This document shows positions 23,799 to 29,992 of a stretch of DNA of 33,602 nt, piece by piece. The DNA lies in NCBI GenBank assembly GCA_038924905.1, contig JBCKUK010000013.1, positions 1 to 33,602 of the forward strand, in the 5' to 3' direction. The DNA is from JBCKUK01 sp038924905 (GTDB taxonomy: Bacteria; Pseudomonadota; Gammaproteobacteria; Burkholderiales; Methylophilaceae). Every line of letters starts with the position of its first letter. Position 1 is the stretch's first letter. The notes under the pieces are model-generated. The model was not told where the DNA came from. It worked only from the letters and a program-made list of their open reading frames with translations, and ran no database searches. The translations under genes and the position numbers were made by a program.

Positions 23799-24410
23799 CT
23801 ATGTTCGCGCCTGCGTTTTGACCGGCGCGAAGGCGTTCTCCGAATTGGCTGCCCATCGTTCGTTATTGATTAGGATCTCTTCGCCAGGGGTCAAAAGATC
23901 ACCACGGAGCAGAAAGGCTATTTCCTGCGCACTTCGTGATTCGGACTCGTAGATTAATCCGGCGTTGAGGGGCTGATTCATCTCGGTTTCTTCGAGAGCT
24001 TCTTCTAGGGAAGAAAACGGCCCAAGCATCCCTTCATCAAGATCAGCGAAGAACCACTCACCAATTTTCCAAAATGTGTTGATCCCATTGTGCATTGGCG
24101 TTCCAAAGTCCCAAGATACGGAGAGCACAGATTCTCCCTCGCCGGAGTCCAAAGCCTCCGCTGCAAACGCCAGCACATCTTCGTGAGTCAGGACGTCCCA
24201 ATTTACCTTTGATATGTCGGGAATACCGAGAGGCACGACATTGCTGGGCTTTTCGCCATGGATTCGCAAGTAGTCCTCGACGGCTTGTTGCGCGTGAAAA
24301 TCCCACGCCTTGAACTCCGGATATGAGCCGCCCTCGAAAGGTGGGTCAAATTTCCACTGGCCGTCGAGGCCTCGGGTGACCGACACGGCAAATGGCTTTT
24401 GCTTGCTCAT
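23799..24410 (-). CDS. unknown protein in integron cassette (203 aa)
   Basis: Starts MSKQKPFAVSVTRGLDGQWK. The visible pattern is a short beta-rich start, a central acidic WDVLTHEDVLAFAAEALDSG and FGTPMHNGINTFWKIGEWFF, then a loop GEEILINNERWAAN. No motif is recognised. The open frame extends to 24533, but that part would have to begin upstream of the attC half-site at 24471, outside the cassette, so I use ATG 24410. The cassette would run from about 24470 to attC1. Confidence 0.6.
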   Translation of the reverse strand: MSKQKPFAVSVTRGLDGQWKFDPPFEGGSYPEFKAWDFHAQQAVEDYLRIHGEKPSNVVPLGIPDISKVNWDVLTHEDVLAFAAEALDSGEGESVLSVSWDFGTPMHNGINTFWKIGEWFFADLDEGMLGPFSSLEEALEETEMNQPLNAGLIYESESRSAQEIAFLLRGDLLTPGEEILINNERWAANSENAFAPVKTQART

Positions 24411-24470
24411 GTGCAACCCATGGGTCTGACAATGTTGGAATTGGTCAAGCAGTGACTCGCTCTTTCTGCA

Positions 24471-24477
24471 ATCTAAC
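24471..24477 (-). other. attC core half-site interrupted by IS110-family DNA
   Basis: On the minus strand this is GTTAGAT, matching the attC core GTTRRRY, placed 61 bases before the 203-aa gene. The matching partner half-site to its right is replaced by IS110-family sequence. That is the arrangement expected if an IS of the IS1111-attC type inserted here. Confidence 0.45.
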
Positions 24478-24759
24478 GAATGAAAGGGACTTCCCCGTCC
24501 CAAAGGAGCGGTGAGGTTACCGCAAACGGCCATAAAAGTGCCATGATGGAATTCCTGAATTTCATCAAAACCTACGAAAGGGGAAAGTCATGACTATTAT
24601 CACCATAGGAATCGATCTTGCCAAGAACGTTTTTGCAGTTCATGGCGTGAATAAAGCTGGTAAACCTGAACTGGTCAAACCCAAAGTCCCACGCGACCAG
24701 CGGCTGCCGTTGATTACCAACCTGCCACCGTGCCTGATCGGCATGGAAGCCTGCAGTGG
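24478..24759 (+). mobile_element. IS110-family element fragment with transposase N-terminus
   Basis: ATG 24590, with GAAAGGGG 7 bases upstream, begins TIITIGIDLAKNVFAVHGVN, and PPCLIGMEACSG follows; this is the RuvC-like DEDD N-terminus of IS110-family transposases. The gene is cut at 24760 by MITE copy C after about 57 codons. A subterminal GGGACTTCCCCGTCCC palindrome lies at 24487-24502. The right end is absent. Confidence 0.8.
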
Positions 24760-24905
24760 TGTCAATCAGGCACTGTTTTTGCCAGCAATCAGCGAATGAG
24801 CTTTTACTGGCCGCACTGATGCCGAGCTTGATTGTAGGCGGATATTACAATTTTCACATCACTTCTGGATGCTGACAACTGGAAACTATTGGACGCTGAT
24901 TGACA
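24760..24905 (+). mobile_element. IS21-like MITE, copy C (146 bp)
   Basis: Starts TGTCAATCAGGCACTG and ends GACGCTGATTGACA, with the same internal TTACAATTTTCACATCACTT as the other copies. It truncates the IS110-family gene on its left and the 62-codon cassette gene on its right, so it sits at a deletion junction or landed in an already mixed sequence. Confidence 0.78.
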
Positions 24906-25074
24906 CACTTGAATCTTCCGTCCGAAATGGGAGTTCGAGCCTAACAACAGTATTTGGATATGATTGGTGGGCGAGCCAAGCAAGGGCGTGCTGAAAATCA
25001 GCTTCAGAGTGAAATATCGGCCTTTTAGTCGCTAGATGCCGAAGCGCTTCCTCTGTGTCGCGAACAGTAATCAT
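24906..25074 (-). pseudogene. cassette gene truncated by MITE
   Basis: Starts MITVRDTEEALRHLATKRPI, then FHSEADFQHALAW, a recognisable beginning of a small nuclease-like hypothetical family that from memory continues past 100 residues. Here the reading ends at the MITE boundary after about 56 codons, the last few being non-native. It starts 21 bases after attC2, as the next cassette's gene should. Confidence 0.6.
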
Positions 25075-25094
25075 GGGCAGCTCAATTTTGTGAT

Positions 25095-25141
25095 GGCTAA
25101 CGTGGAGCTAAGGGGAGCGCCGCTTGAGCGCCTTGTTGGGC
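25095..25141 (-). other. integron attC-like site 2 (short, overlaps gene end)
   Basis: On the minus strand it begins GCCCAAC and ends GTTAGCC, 47 bp, shorter than most attC sites. The stop codon TAG of the 296-aa gene is inside the terminal GTTAG, a common arrangement in cassettes. Core sites fit the consensus except for one base at the 3' side. Confidence 0.55.
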
Positions 25142-25987
25142 CTTACGTTTCACCCACTGCGGGTCATACCAAGTTGCCTTGGCACCGAGCAGGAGCTTTG
25201 CCACAAGGAAGGCACCGGTAACCTGACCCACAACGGGCACAGAAAGTAGCAGCCCAATAGCTCCAATCTTTGCGACCTTCAACCCAGTTGCGCGTGCAGC
25301 AAGACGCTTAAACGCCTCCCAGTTGATGTCGCCCCGCTGATGTCGCCGCCAAAGCTCCCACACGACAATCCCAACTGAAGCGACACTGAGTGCCGGGAAG
25401 TAATCCCAGAAATCATCCGCGTCATCAGCTGAAACCATCTTGTCTACAAAGTCTTCAACGTCCGTGGTCAGTTCGTCGTTTGATTGCCCCGATGTCGGCA
25501 AGTCCATCCGCTGCGCCAGTTCATCGGTGACAAGAATCTCTCCACCAGGATGCCCCTCAATCCAGTCAGTAACGTAAGCTGCATCGTCTGTGGCTTTTAG
25601 TTGAGCTTCCCAAGTCTCGCCTGTTGATCGGTCCAGAAACTGAACGTCGGTGTCTGGATGGTTCGTTGCAGCAAAGAATGAAGCAAAGACGCTGTCTCCA
25701 TCTTCATTCTCTACCCGAACGAACTCCATTTCATGGAGGATTCCCTTGACGTTCGAGACAAGGCCGGGGATTTGATCTTCATCGAGATCCCGCAAGTAAT
25801 CTTGTATTTCCGGGAGGGGGGCGTTTTCAAGCACCGAGTTTGAGCGTCTGAGTGCGGCCAGGATGGCGTGGTCGCCTTCGCTCAAATCTCCAGATTCATC
25901 AGTAAGCGCAACAGCCAAAAGCGCCGCGACAATTGCGGCTGAATCGAAATTCTTCCGTAAATAGTGAAGTCCTTTATGAGCCGCCAT
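25097..25987 (-). CDS. membrane-associated cassette protein (296 aa)
   Basis: An acidic soluble region of about 210 residues (GETWEAQLKATDDAAYVTDW, DELTTDVEDFVDKMVSADDA) precedes two hydrophobic segments (FPALSVASVGIVVWELWRR near 208 and IGAIGLLLSVPVVGQVTGAF near 250). The C-terminus AQQGAQAALPLAPR is encoded by attC sequence. The family is not recognised. It starts 5 bases after the stop of the 175-aa gene, which also encodes a membrane protein, so the two make one two-gene cassette and probably act together. Confidence 0.7.
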   Translation of the reverse strand: MAAHKGLHYLRKNFDSAAIVAALLAVALTDESGDLSEGDHAILAALRRSNSVLENAPLPEIQDYLRDLDEDQIPGLVSNVKGILHEMEFVRVENEDGDSVFASFFAATNHPDTDVQFLDRSTGETWEAQLKATDDAAYVTDWIEGHPGGEILVTDELAQRMDLPTSGQSNDELTTDVEDFVDKMVSADDADDFWDYFPALSVASVGIVVWELWRRHQRGDINWEAFKRLAARATGLKVAKIGAIGLLLSVPVVGQVTGAFLVAKLLLGAKATWYDPQWVKRKAQQGAQAALPLAPR

Positions 25988-25991
25988 TTAC

Positions 25992-26519
25992 CTACTCTTT
26001 CCTCTGCGATTTGATGTTCTGTTCCTTAGCGGTGCCTTTTTTCTTACCCTCGCTGAATGCGCTCTTCCAGATGTTCTTGATCTGATCGTCGCTCAGTTTC
26101 TCGTTTCGTGCCTTTGCTGAGAAGTAGGCATCTGAAACCTTCATGACGGCATAAGTGAGTCCGTAAACAAGTGGAATAGTGAGTACACCGCCTAGGCCGA
26201 AAGTAACCATTTTCCAGATGCCTATCGCGATTTGCTGCGCGATGATCCCTATGCCAACGATGCCAATGATTTCCTTTATCCAATCAGAAGCCTCTGACTC
26301 GCTGACCGGCACGCCGCGAATGGCCGCAATTCGGCTGGCGAAATAGGCTTGAATCGGGGTAAGAAAAAAAATATCTGCGAACGGTATTGGCTGAATCGCA
26401 ACGCCCGCGCACGTAGCGCAAGCAATATGGGTGATGCGCGATACCTTCTGCTCATTAGTTATATCGGTGCGATGCTCGATTTCAGTGATTTCCTTCTTGA
26501 ACTTGTCAACGATACTCAT
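25992..26519 (-). CDS. DUF697-like membrane protein in integron cassette (175 aa)
   Basis: Starts MSIVDKFKKEITEIEHRTDI, with GGGAG 7 bases before ATG 26519, directly after attC3's core. IACATCAGVAIQPIPFADIF, then LTPIQAYFASRIAAIRG, is a pattern of DUF697/YcjF-type membrane proteins. A glycine-rich hydrophobic stretch IGIVGIGIIAQQIAIGIWKM and VLTIPLVYGLTYAVMKVSDA give two or three helices. The tail is basic. The longer frame to 26546 would begin inside attC3, so I reject it. Likely partner of the next gene. Confidence 0.75.
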   Translation of the reverse strand: MSIVDKFKKEITEIEHRTDITNEQKVSRITHIACATCAGVAIQPIPFADIFFLTPIQAYFASRIAAIRGVPVSESEASDWIKEIIGIVGIGIIAQQIAIGIWKMVTFGLGGVLTIPLVYGLTYAVMKVSDAYFSAKARNEKLSDDQIKNIWKSAFSEGKKKGTAKEQNIKSQRKE

Positions 26520-26540
26520 GACTGCTCCCTTTGTTGTAAG

Positions 26541-26606
26541 GCCCAACGTAGAAGTAACCGGCCTGTGCGGCTTTTCGCGCAGGTCCGGTGGAATGATGGG
26601 CTGGGC
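26541..26606 (-). other. integron attC site 3
   Basis: On the minus strand it runs 66 bp from GCCCAGC (one mismatch to RYYYAAC) to GTTGGGC, a perfect GTTRRRY. Between lie a CCTGCGCG/CGCACAGG hairpin and CCGG arms. The next cassette's ribosome binding site and ATG follow within 25 bases. This is the clearest of the three sites. Confidence 0.8.
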
Positions 26607-26635
26607 ATCGGCTCACTCTTGCCTGATTGCATCAA

Positions 26636-26935
26636 TCAGTGGCCGAGGCACCCACGAATAGAGTCAACAAGAGCACCAACTTGTTCACGGGCATTGATAG
26701 CGGAAATTACCAGTGCCAAGAAAGCAACCAAGATCGCCCACCGTGCAGAGCGTTTTGCGTCAAGTGCAGAAGAAACACTAGCACGCTCACAGGCAGCAAT
26801 GAATTGATGTTCTTTCTCCCTGCCGCGCAGCCATTTCTCTACCGCTTTCAGTTCAGTCAGGTCGTAATAGTCACCACGATCAAAACAATGCCGTACTTCT
26901 TCGTACCCAAGCTCATCGAGATCATCATTTGTCAT
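26636..26935 (-). CDS. small membrane-anchored protein in cassette (99 aa)
   Basis: Starts MTNDDLDELGYEEVRHCFDR. It has an acidic helical N-terminal half and a single transmembrane helix near residues 66-84 (WAILVAFLALVISAINA). The tail is short. The gene lies 12 bases downstream of the 317-aa gene stop and upstream of attC3, so it shares the cassette with that gene. The function is unknown; a small tail-anchored partner of the zinc-ribbon protein is possible. Confidence 0.6.
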   Translation of the reverse strand: MTNDDLDELGYEEVRHCFDRGDYYDLTELKAVEKWLRGREKEHQFIAACERASVSSALDAKRSARWAILVAFLALVISAINAREQVGALVDSIRGCLGH

Positions 26936-26947
26936 AACGTGTCCTGA

Positions 26948-27901
26948 CTATCTGGTTGGTGGTCGTTGTTCGCCTGTTGATAAATTAAAATAGATTCGGC
27001 GCTTTTCTGACGAGAACCAGCCGGTCGTAACATCGATTATAATAACTGGCTGCCAGATTCCTACTGGTCGCCACTCCTCCTCAAGTATGGATTCAATGGG
27101 ACTGCCATTAACACCAGATAATGCTTCTCTCACCTCAGTGAAACTGGTTACATCCTTACCTTTAACAAACCAATGCTGGCCATGTATGGCGACCTCCAGA
27201 CCCAAGACCGAGAGCAATCCGCTGTAGTTTGTCGAGTATTGACATTGGGTTGAGATCGAAGTAGCGAATAGTGAGTAAAAAAACTTGAGCGTCGGCTTGC
27301 GATCAATGAATCTGTGCTTAACGCTTATTCCCCATTTTTCGACCAGCTTTGATTTTCTGAGTCGCGGTGGCTCAGTTTCCGAAACATTGTTCTCTCCGTG
27401 ATCTGGGTCATGTTCAACTCGCCCCAGAAAGATACACAATGGCCGATCAAAATCTGTGTCTTCTTCTCTGACGCCTATATTTCCGAACGGGCTGGGGATG
27501 TAGTCACGGAACTCGACAAAGATACTTTCAAACCCATCTGGTGGATAAAAATCTGTGTCATAACGTGTGAAATGAATGTCGGAGATGGTATCGTAACACT
27601 GGTTTTTGCTTTCCGAGGGTGACACCTTGGAGGATTTTTCATAGACCAAATCACAAAGCTCGTTGACAAACGCGTGAAGCTTCTCAAACCCGCCATCAAG
27701 TAACCAAACCCGATTATGCGAAGAGTATCCGAGCTCAGTACGCAGAGATGGGGTACAGAGCTTGAACTTGTCGTCCAACCGGTAGGGCTCTGAACGTTCG
27801 AGAGATGACTTTTGTATGGGAGTGCCGCACTTAAAGCAAAACTTCGCTTCGCTGGTAACCGCCGCACCGCAATGCGAGCAATAGAGCTTATCGGTTGTCA
27901 T
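26948..27901 (-). CDS. zinc-ribbon-domain protein in cassette (317 aa)
   Basis: ATG 27901 gives MTTDKLYCSHCGAAVTSEAK, then FCFKCGTPIQ, a double CxxC zinc ribbon of the type fused to many bacterial sensor and membrane proteins. The remaining 280 residues are mixed alpha/beta without membrane segments: HAFVNELCDLVYEKSSK, LCIFLGRVEHDPDHGENNVS, VIIIDVTTGWFSSEKRRIYF. I do not recognise the second domain. A TTG at 27907 is also in frame. Together with the 99-aa gene it makes a two-gene cassette bounded by attC3. Confidence 0.72.
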   Translation of the reverse strand: MTTDKLYCSHCGAAVTSEAKFCFKCGTPIQKSSLERSEPYRLDDKFKLCTPSLRTELGYSSHNRVWLLDGGFEKLHAFVNELCDLVYEKSSKVSPSESKNQCYDTISDIHFTRYDTDFYPPDGFESIFVEFRDYIPSPFGNIGVREEDTDFDRPLCIFLGRVEHDPDHGENNVSETEPPRLRKSKLVEKWGISVKHRFIDRKPTLKFFYSLFATSISTQCQYSTNYSGLLSVLGLEVAIHGQHWFVKGKDVTSFTEVREALSGVNGSPIESILEEEWRPVGIWQPVIIIDVTTGWFSSEKRRIYFNLSTGEQRPPTR

Positions 27902-27987
27902 TTCCAATATTCGATCATGTGAGCTTCGGATGCAACAGGGACCATAGAGTGTTGGCGCGCAGTTAAAATTAACCAGGCGCTTTTAAA

Positions 27988-28005
27988 GATGTAGCGTACT
28001 ACATC
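27988..28005. promoter_or_regulatory. 18-bp palindrome in a gene-free region
   Basis: GATGTAG and CTACATC flank CGTA, a perfect inverted repeat of the kind used as operators by small toxin-antitoxin regulators. No such gene is adjacent. The 27902-28231 interval holds no gene that I can support; it includes short direct repeats GGCTAATACA near 28180 and the sequence ORF-like stretch around 28052-28243 that I do not accept. Confidence 0.3.
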
Positions 28006-28231
28006 GATGCAGATAGTCAACCAAACTGGCTAGGTTTTTATCTCCTCGCAATTGGCAGTTGCAAAAAGAATAGGTGCAATTAGGTGGGTATCATTTCGAT
28101 ACTATATGACGTTGCAGGGCGCGTTAAAAGATATTACCCATATCAAGACATCAAAAGAGAAATTTAACTCGATTACGGGGCTAATACAGGCTAATACAAG
28201 GGTAATTAAGGGGCTCATTAAAGCGTTTCAC

Positions 28232-28258
28232 GGGGTGTCCTGAATTTTGTGTAAACGC
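28232..28258 (-). mobile_element. IS256-type terminal repeat, orphan
   Basis: GGGGTGTCCTGAATTTTGTG followed by TAAACG is identical over at least 26 bases to the IS256-family end at 5375 in the same orientation. The sequence to its right (28259-28366) diverges from the 5375 copy and has no recognisable transposase, so this is a remnant or a different IS of the same group. Confidence 0.6.
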
Positions 28259-28366
28259 CTGTTCAATCAACCGCTTCAACTCCTTCATCACCGCCGTCCT
28301 TTCCTTCTGCTCCGCCCCACAGCGTCAAATTCATCCAGTTTGCCAATTCTCTGCACGGAAATGACA

Positions 28367-28837
28367 TTATTCGCTAAGATTATCTCTTTTAATAGCAACT
28401 TCCAGTAGCAGCCTGAGGCGCTCTAGCGTCTCATATGGCAACTTATCCAGTAATCCGGCCTTAACTTCCTTACGTTCTACCAGCAGATTGTTGAGTTTTG
28501 CCTTGAGCGTGACAGCGGCAACCATAGCTCCACCGTTCTCGTTGGCACGCCCCATTTCAAATGCTGCCCCGGCTTCAGCCATTGCCTGACGTAGTCCGTA
28601 TTCTGCATCTCGTTGAATCTTTTCGATAATTGGCGCCCGTAATTTAGCCACTCTTAGTGAAACATTAGGTTTGGCCATCATCCGACTAGCCTCAATCGCA
28701 ACCGAATAGTCTTTCCACTTCAATGACTTGGGATAAGATATGCGATAAGCGTCCGACTGATTGTGTCCACTGACAATTGCTTGTGCGAACTTTTCCTGTC
28801 TAGGTGTGAGGCTCATATCGTTCCCTGTCTGTCTCAT
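28367..28837 (-). CDS. phage terminase small subunit-like protein
   Basis: LTPRQEKFAQAIVSGHNQSD, then AYRISYPKS and ASRMMAKPNVSLRVAKLRAP, is the classic terminase small subunit (Terminase_2) pattern: a helix-turn-helix DNA-binding N-terminus that recognises packaging sites. The C-terminal part is helical with AAVTLKAKLNNLLVERKEV. AAGGAGA lies 7 bases before ATG 28837 and its start overlaps the stop of the upstream small ORF (ATGA). No large subunit is present in this window, so it belongs to a remnant or satellite that borrows packaging functions. Confidence 0.82.
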   Translation of the reverse strand: MRQTGNDMSLTPRQEKFAQAIVSGHNQSDAYRISYPKSLKWKDYSVAIEASRMMAKPNVSLRVAKLRAPIIEKIQRDAEYGLRQAMAEAGAAFEMGRANENGGAMVAAVTLKAKLNNLLVERKEVKAGLLDKLPYETLERLRLLLEVAIKRDNLSE

Positions 28838-28947
28838 TGCAATGTCTCCTTCGTGGTATGTTTCTCGATCAATTCCAGCCTGATGCGCGCAAACTCGCGC
28901 TGTGCCAGCAGGTGCGCCGGTTCATTATCGTTTCGCAGTCTGGACAC
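28834..28947 (-). CDS. small ORF translationally coupled to terminase (37 aa)
   Basis: Read from a GTG at 28947: SRLRNDNEPAHLLAQREFAR, then IRLELIEKHTTKETLQ. Its stop overlaps the terminase ATG by 4 bases, which supports a real frame. It is partly encoded in another frame of the decayed helix-turn-helix gene, so this segment is read in two frames. It may be a small phage protein whose true start has been lost. Confidence 0.4.
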   Translation of the reverse strand: MSRLRNDNEPAHLLAQREFARIRLELIEKHTTKETLQ

Positions 28948-29053
28948 ATGCCGATTAGGTTCCCCATCGTTGCAGTTTTGGGTTCATAGTCCACACCATG
29001 CCAGCGGCAGGTGCTTTCGGTGCGCGGCATTTGAAGCAATACATTTCTTCGAG
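28914..29053 (-). pseudogene. decayed C-terminal part of the HTH gene
   Basis: After the TAG at 29054, the same frame continues EEMYCFKCRAPKAPAAGMV, and after a TG duplication near 28992-28996 another frame continues DYEPKTATMGNLIGMCPDCE, then TIMNRR. These paired CxxC motifs form a zinc ribbon that in related island proteins directly follows the HTH domain. So the gene carries a nonsense codon and a 2-base insertion. Confidence 0.6.
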
Positions 29054-29272
29054 CTAACATTTCCGCTTGTTCTTCACCCGCCGTGCCTGTAGGAAGGCGC
29101 GAAGGTCTTGTCCATGGATCAGCATCGGGCGTGTGTCGTTGATGGCTTGTAGCCCCATCTTGACCCAATTCCGCACGGTTCCTTTGTAGACACCAAACAG
29201 GCCGGCCACTTCTTCCACGGTGTAGCTGTAATGGATTTTGGCAAGATTGGGATTCGGGTGGCGTTTTTTCAT
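29054..29272 (-). CDS. helix-turn-helix protein, truncated (72 aa)
   Basis: Starts MKKRHPNPNLAKIHYSYTVE, then EVAGLFGVYKGTVRNWVKMG, a MerR/excisionase-like helix-turn-helix found in island and phage regulators. Comparison with family members indicates a longer protein with a C-terminal zinc ribbon; here a TAG after KNKRKC ends it early, and the rest survives as a pseudogene. The DNA-binding part is intact and may still work. The start is separated from the next gene by 19 bases. Confidence 0.7.
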   Translation of the reverse strand: MKKRHPNPNLAKIHYSYTVEEVAGLFGVYKGTVRNWVKMGLQAINDTRPMLIHGQDLRAFLQARRVKNKRKC

Positions 29273-29291
29273 TTTTTAATTCTTTCCACAA

Positions 29292-29792
29292 TCAAGCACC
29301 CTTCGAGGCTTTTCCATAATCATTTACCCAAGAATCATCAACTGGAATAACTTCCTTCTCTAACGGATGCTTTGGTTTAGATTGGTTTGGTTTAGATTGT
29401 ATTAAGGAACCTGTAGGTGTACCTTCAGCATTACCTAACCCGCCAGAAACCTTGTCACGCTTACGTTCCACGCCTTTTTTGCCGCCTTCTGACTTCTTTA
29501 AATTCCGCAATCTAAGCGTTTCCCGATATTCCTCTAACTCAGGTGAAATTAGCTCGCCTTTGACCTCTTTGAAGAACGTCAGAACACGCGCGGTCAATCC
29601 GGCTTTGACATCCTCCACAGAATGCCCCAGATACTTTGCGAGTTCGACAGGATTGGCAGGCAGGGAGTGGTTAGGCCAGCATTCAAGATAAATTGATACC
29701 CACACGAAACGCTCGCTAGGCGACATAAGTCTGTAGCGCTTATCGGCGATGATGTTGCTGGCATAACATAGAAATGCTGGTGCTGGTTTCAT
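29292..29792 (-). CDS. phage-type replication protein, DUF1376-like (166 aa)
   Basis: ATG 29792 with GAGGTG 7 bases upstream begins MKPAPAFLCYASNIIADKRY, followed by SPSERFVWVSIYLECWPNHS and LAKYLGHSVEDVK, a pattern of small phage/satellite replication-region proteins. The C-terminal third is Lys/Pro/Ser-rich and disordered (QSKPNQSKPKHPLEKEV). The frame extends to 29966, but the extra codons run through the upstream gene in another frame, so I use 29792. It overlaps the 67-aa gene stop by 4 bases. Confidence 0.65.
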   Translation of the reverse strand: MKPAPAFLCYASNIIADKRYRLMSPSERFVWVSIYLECWPNHSLPANPVELAKYLGHSVEDVKAGLTARVLTFFKEVKGELISPELEEYRETLRLRNLKKSEGGKKGVERKRDKVSGGLGNAEGTPTGSLIQSKPNQSKPKHPLEKEVIPVDDSWVNDYGKASKGA

Positions 29793-29992
29793 GTTGCGCA
29801 CCTCGCAGCAAGAAGGCGTAACCCAGCCCGTTCTGACGCCTCTGCGACCTTCGCCGCTGCCAATGCACCTCCTGGTATCAACTCTTCTATTGCATCGCGC
29901 AGCAAGCCTCTTAGGATGCGTGCAGGCATGGCCTCGGCCTCTAGGTCGTCCTTGATAGTCAACCACTTTACAAAATCATTGTTGACGCTCAT
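29789..29992 (-). CDS. small unknown satellite protein (67 aa)
   Basis: Starts MSVNNDFVKWLTIKDDLEAE and continues into an Ala/Leu-rich helix (GALAAAKVAEASERAGLRLL). It overlaps the next gene's start by 4 bases and the preceding gene's stop by 4 bases, so it is translated as part of the same leftward operon. No domain is recognised. Confidence 0.6.
   Translation of the reverse strand: MSVNNDFVKWLTIKDDLEAEAMPARILRGLLRDAIEELIPGGALAAAKVAEASERAGLRLLAARCAT

Noticed and set aside
28052..28243. Possible 63-aa ORF ending near the IS256-type end
   Set aside because: No ribosome binding site, no recognisable motif and short direct repeats in the sequence; likely chance.
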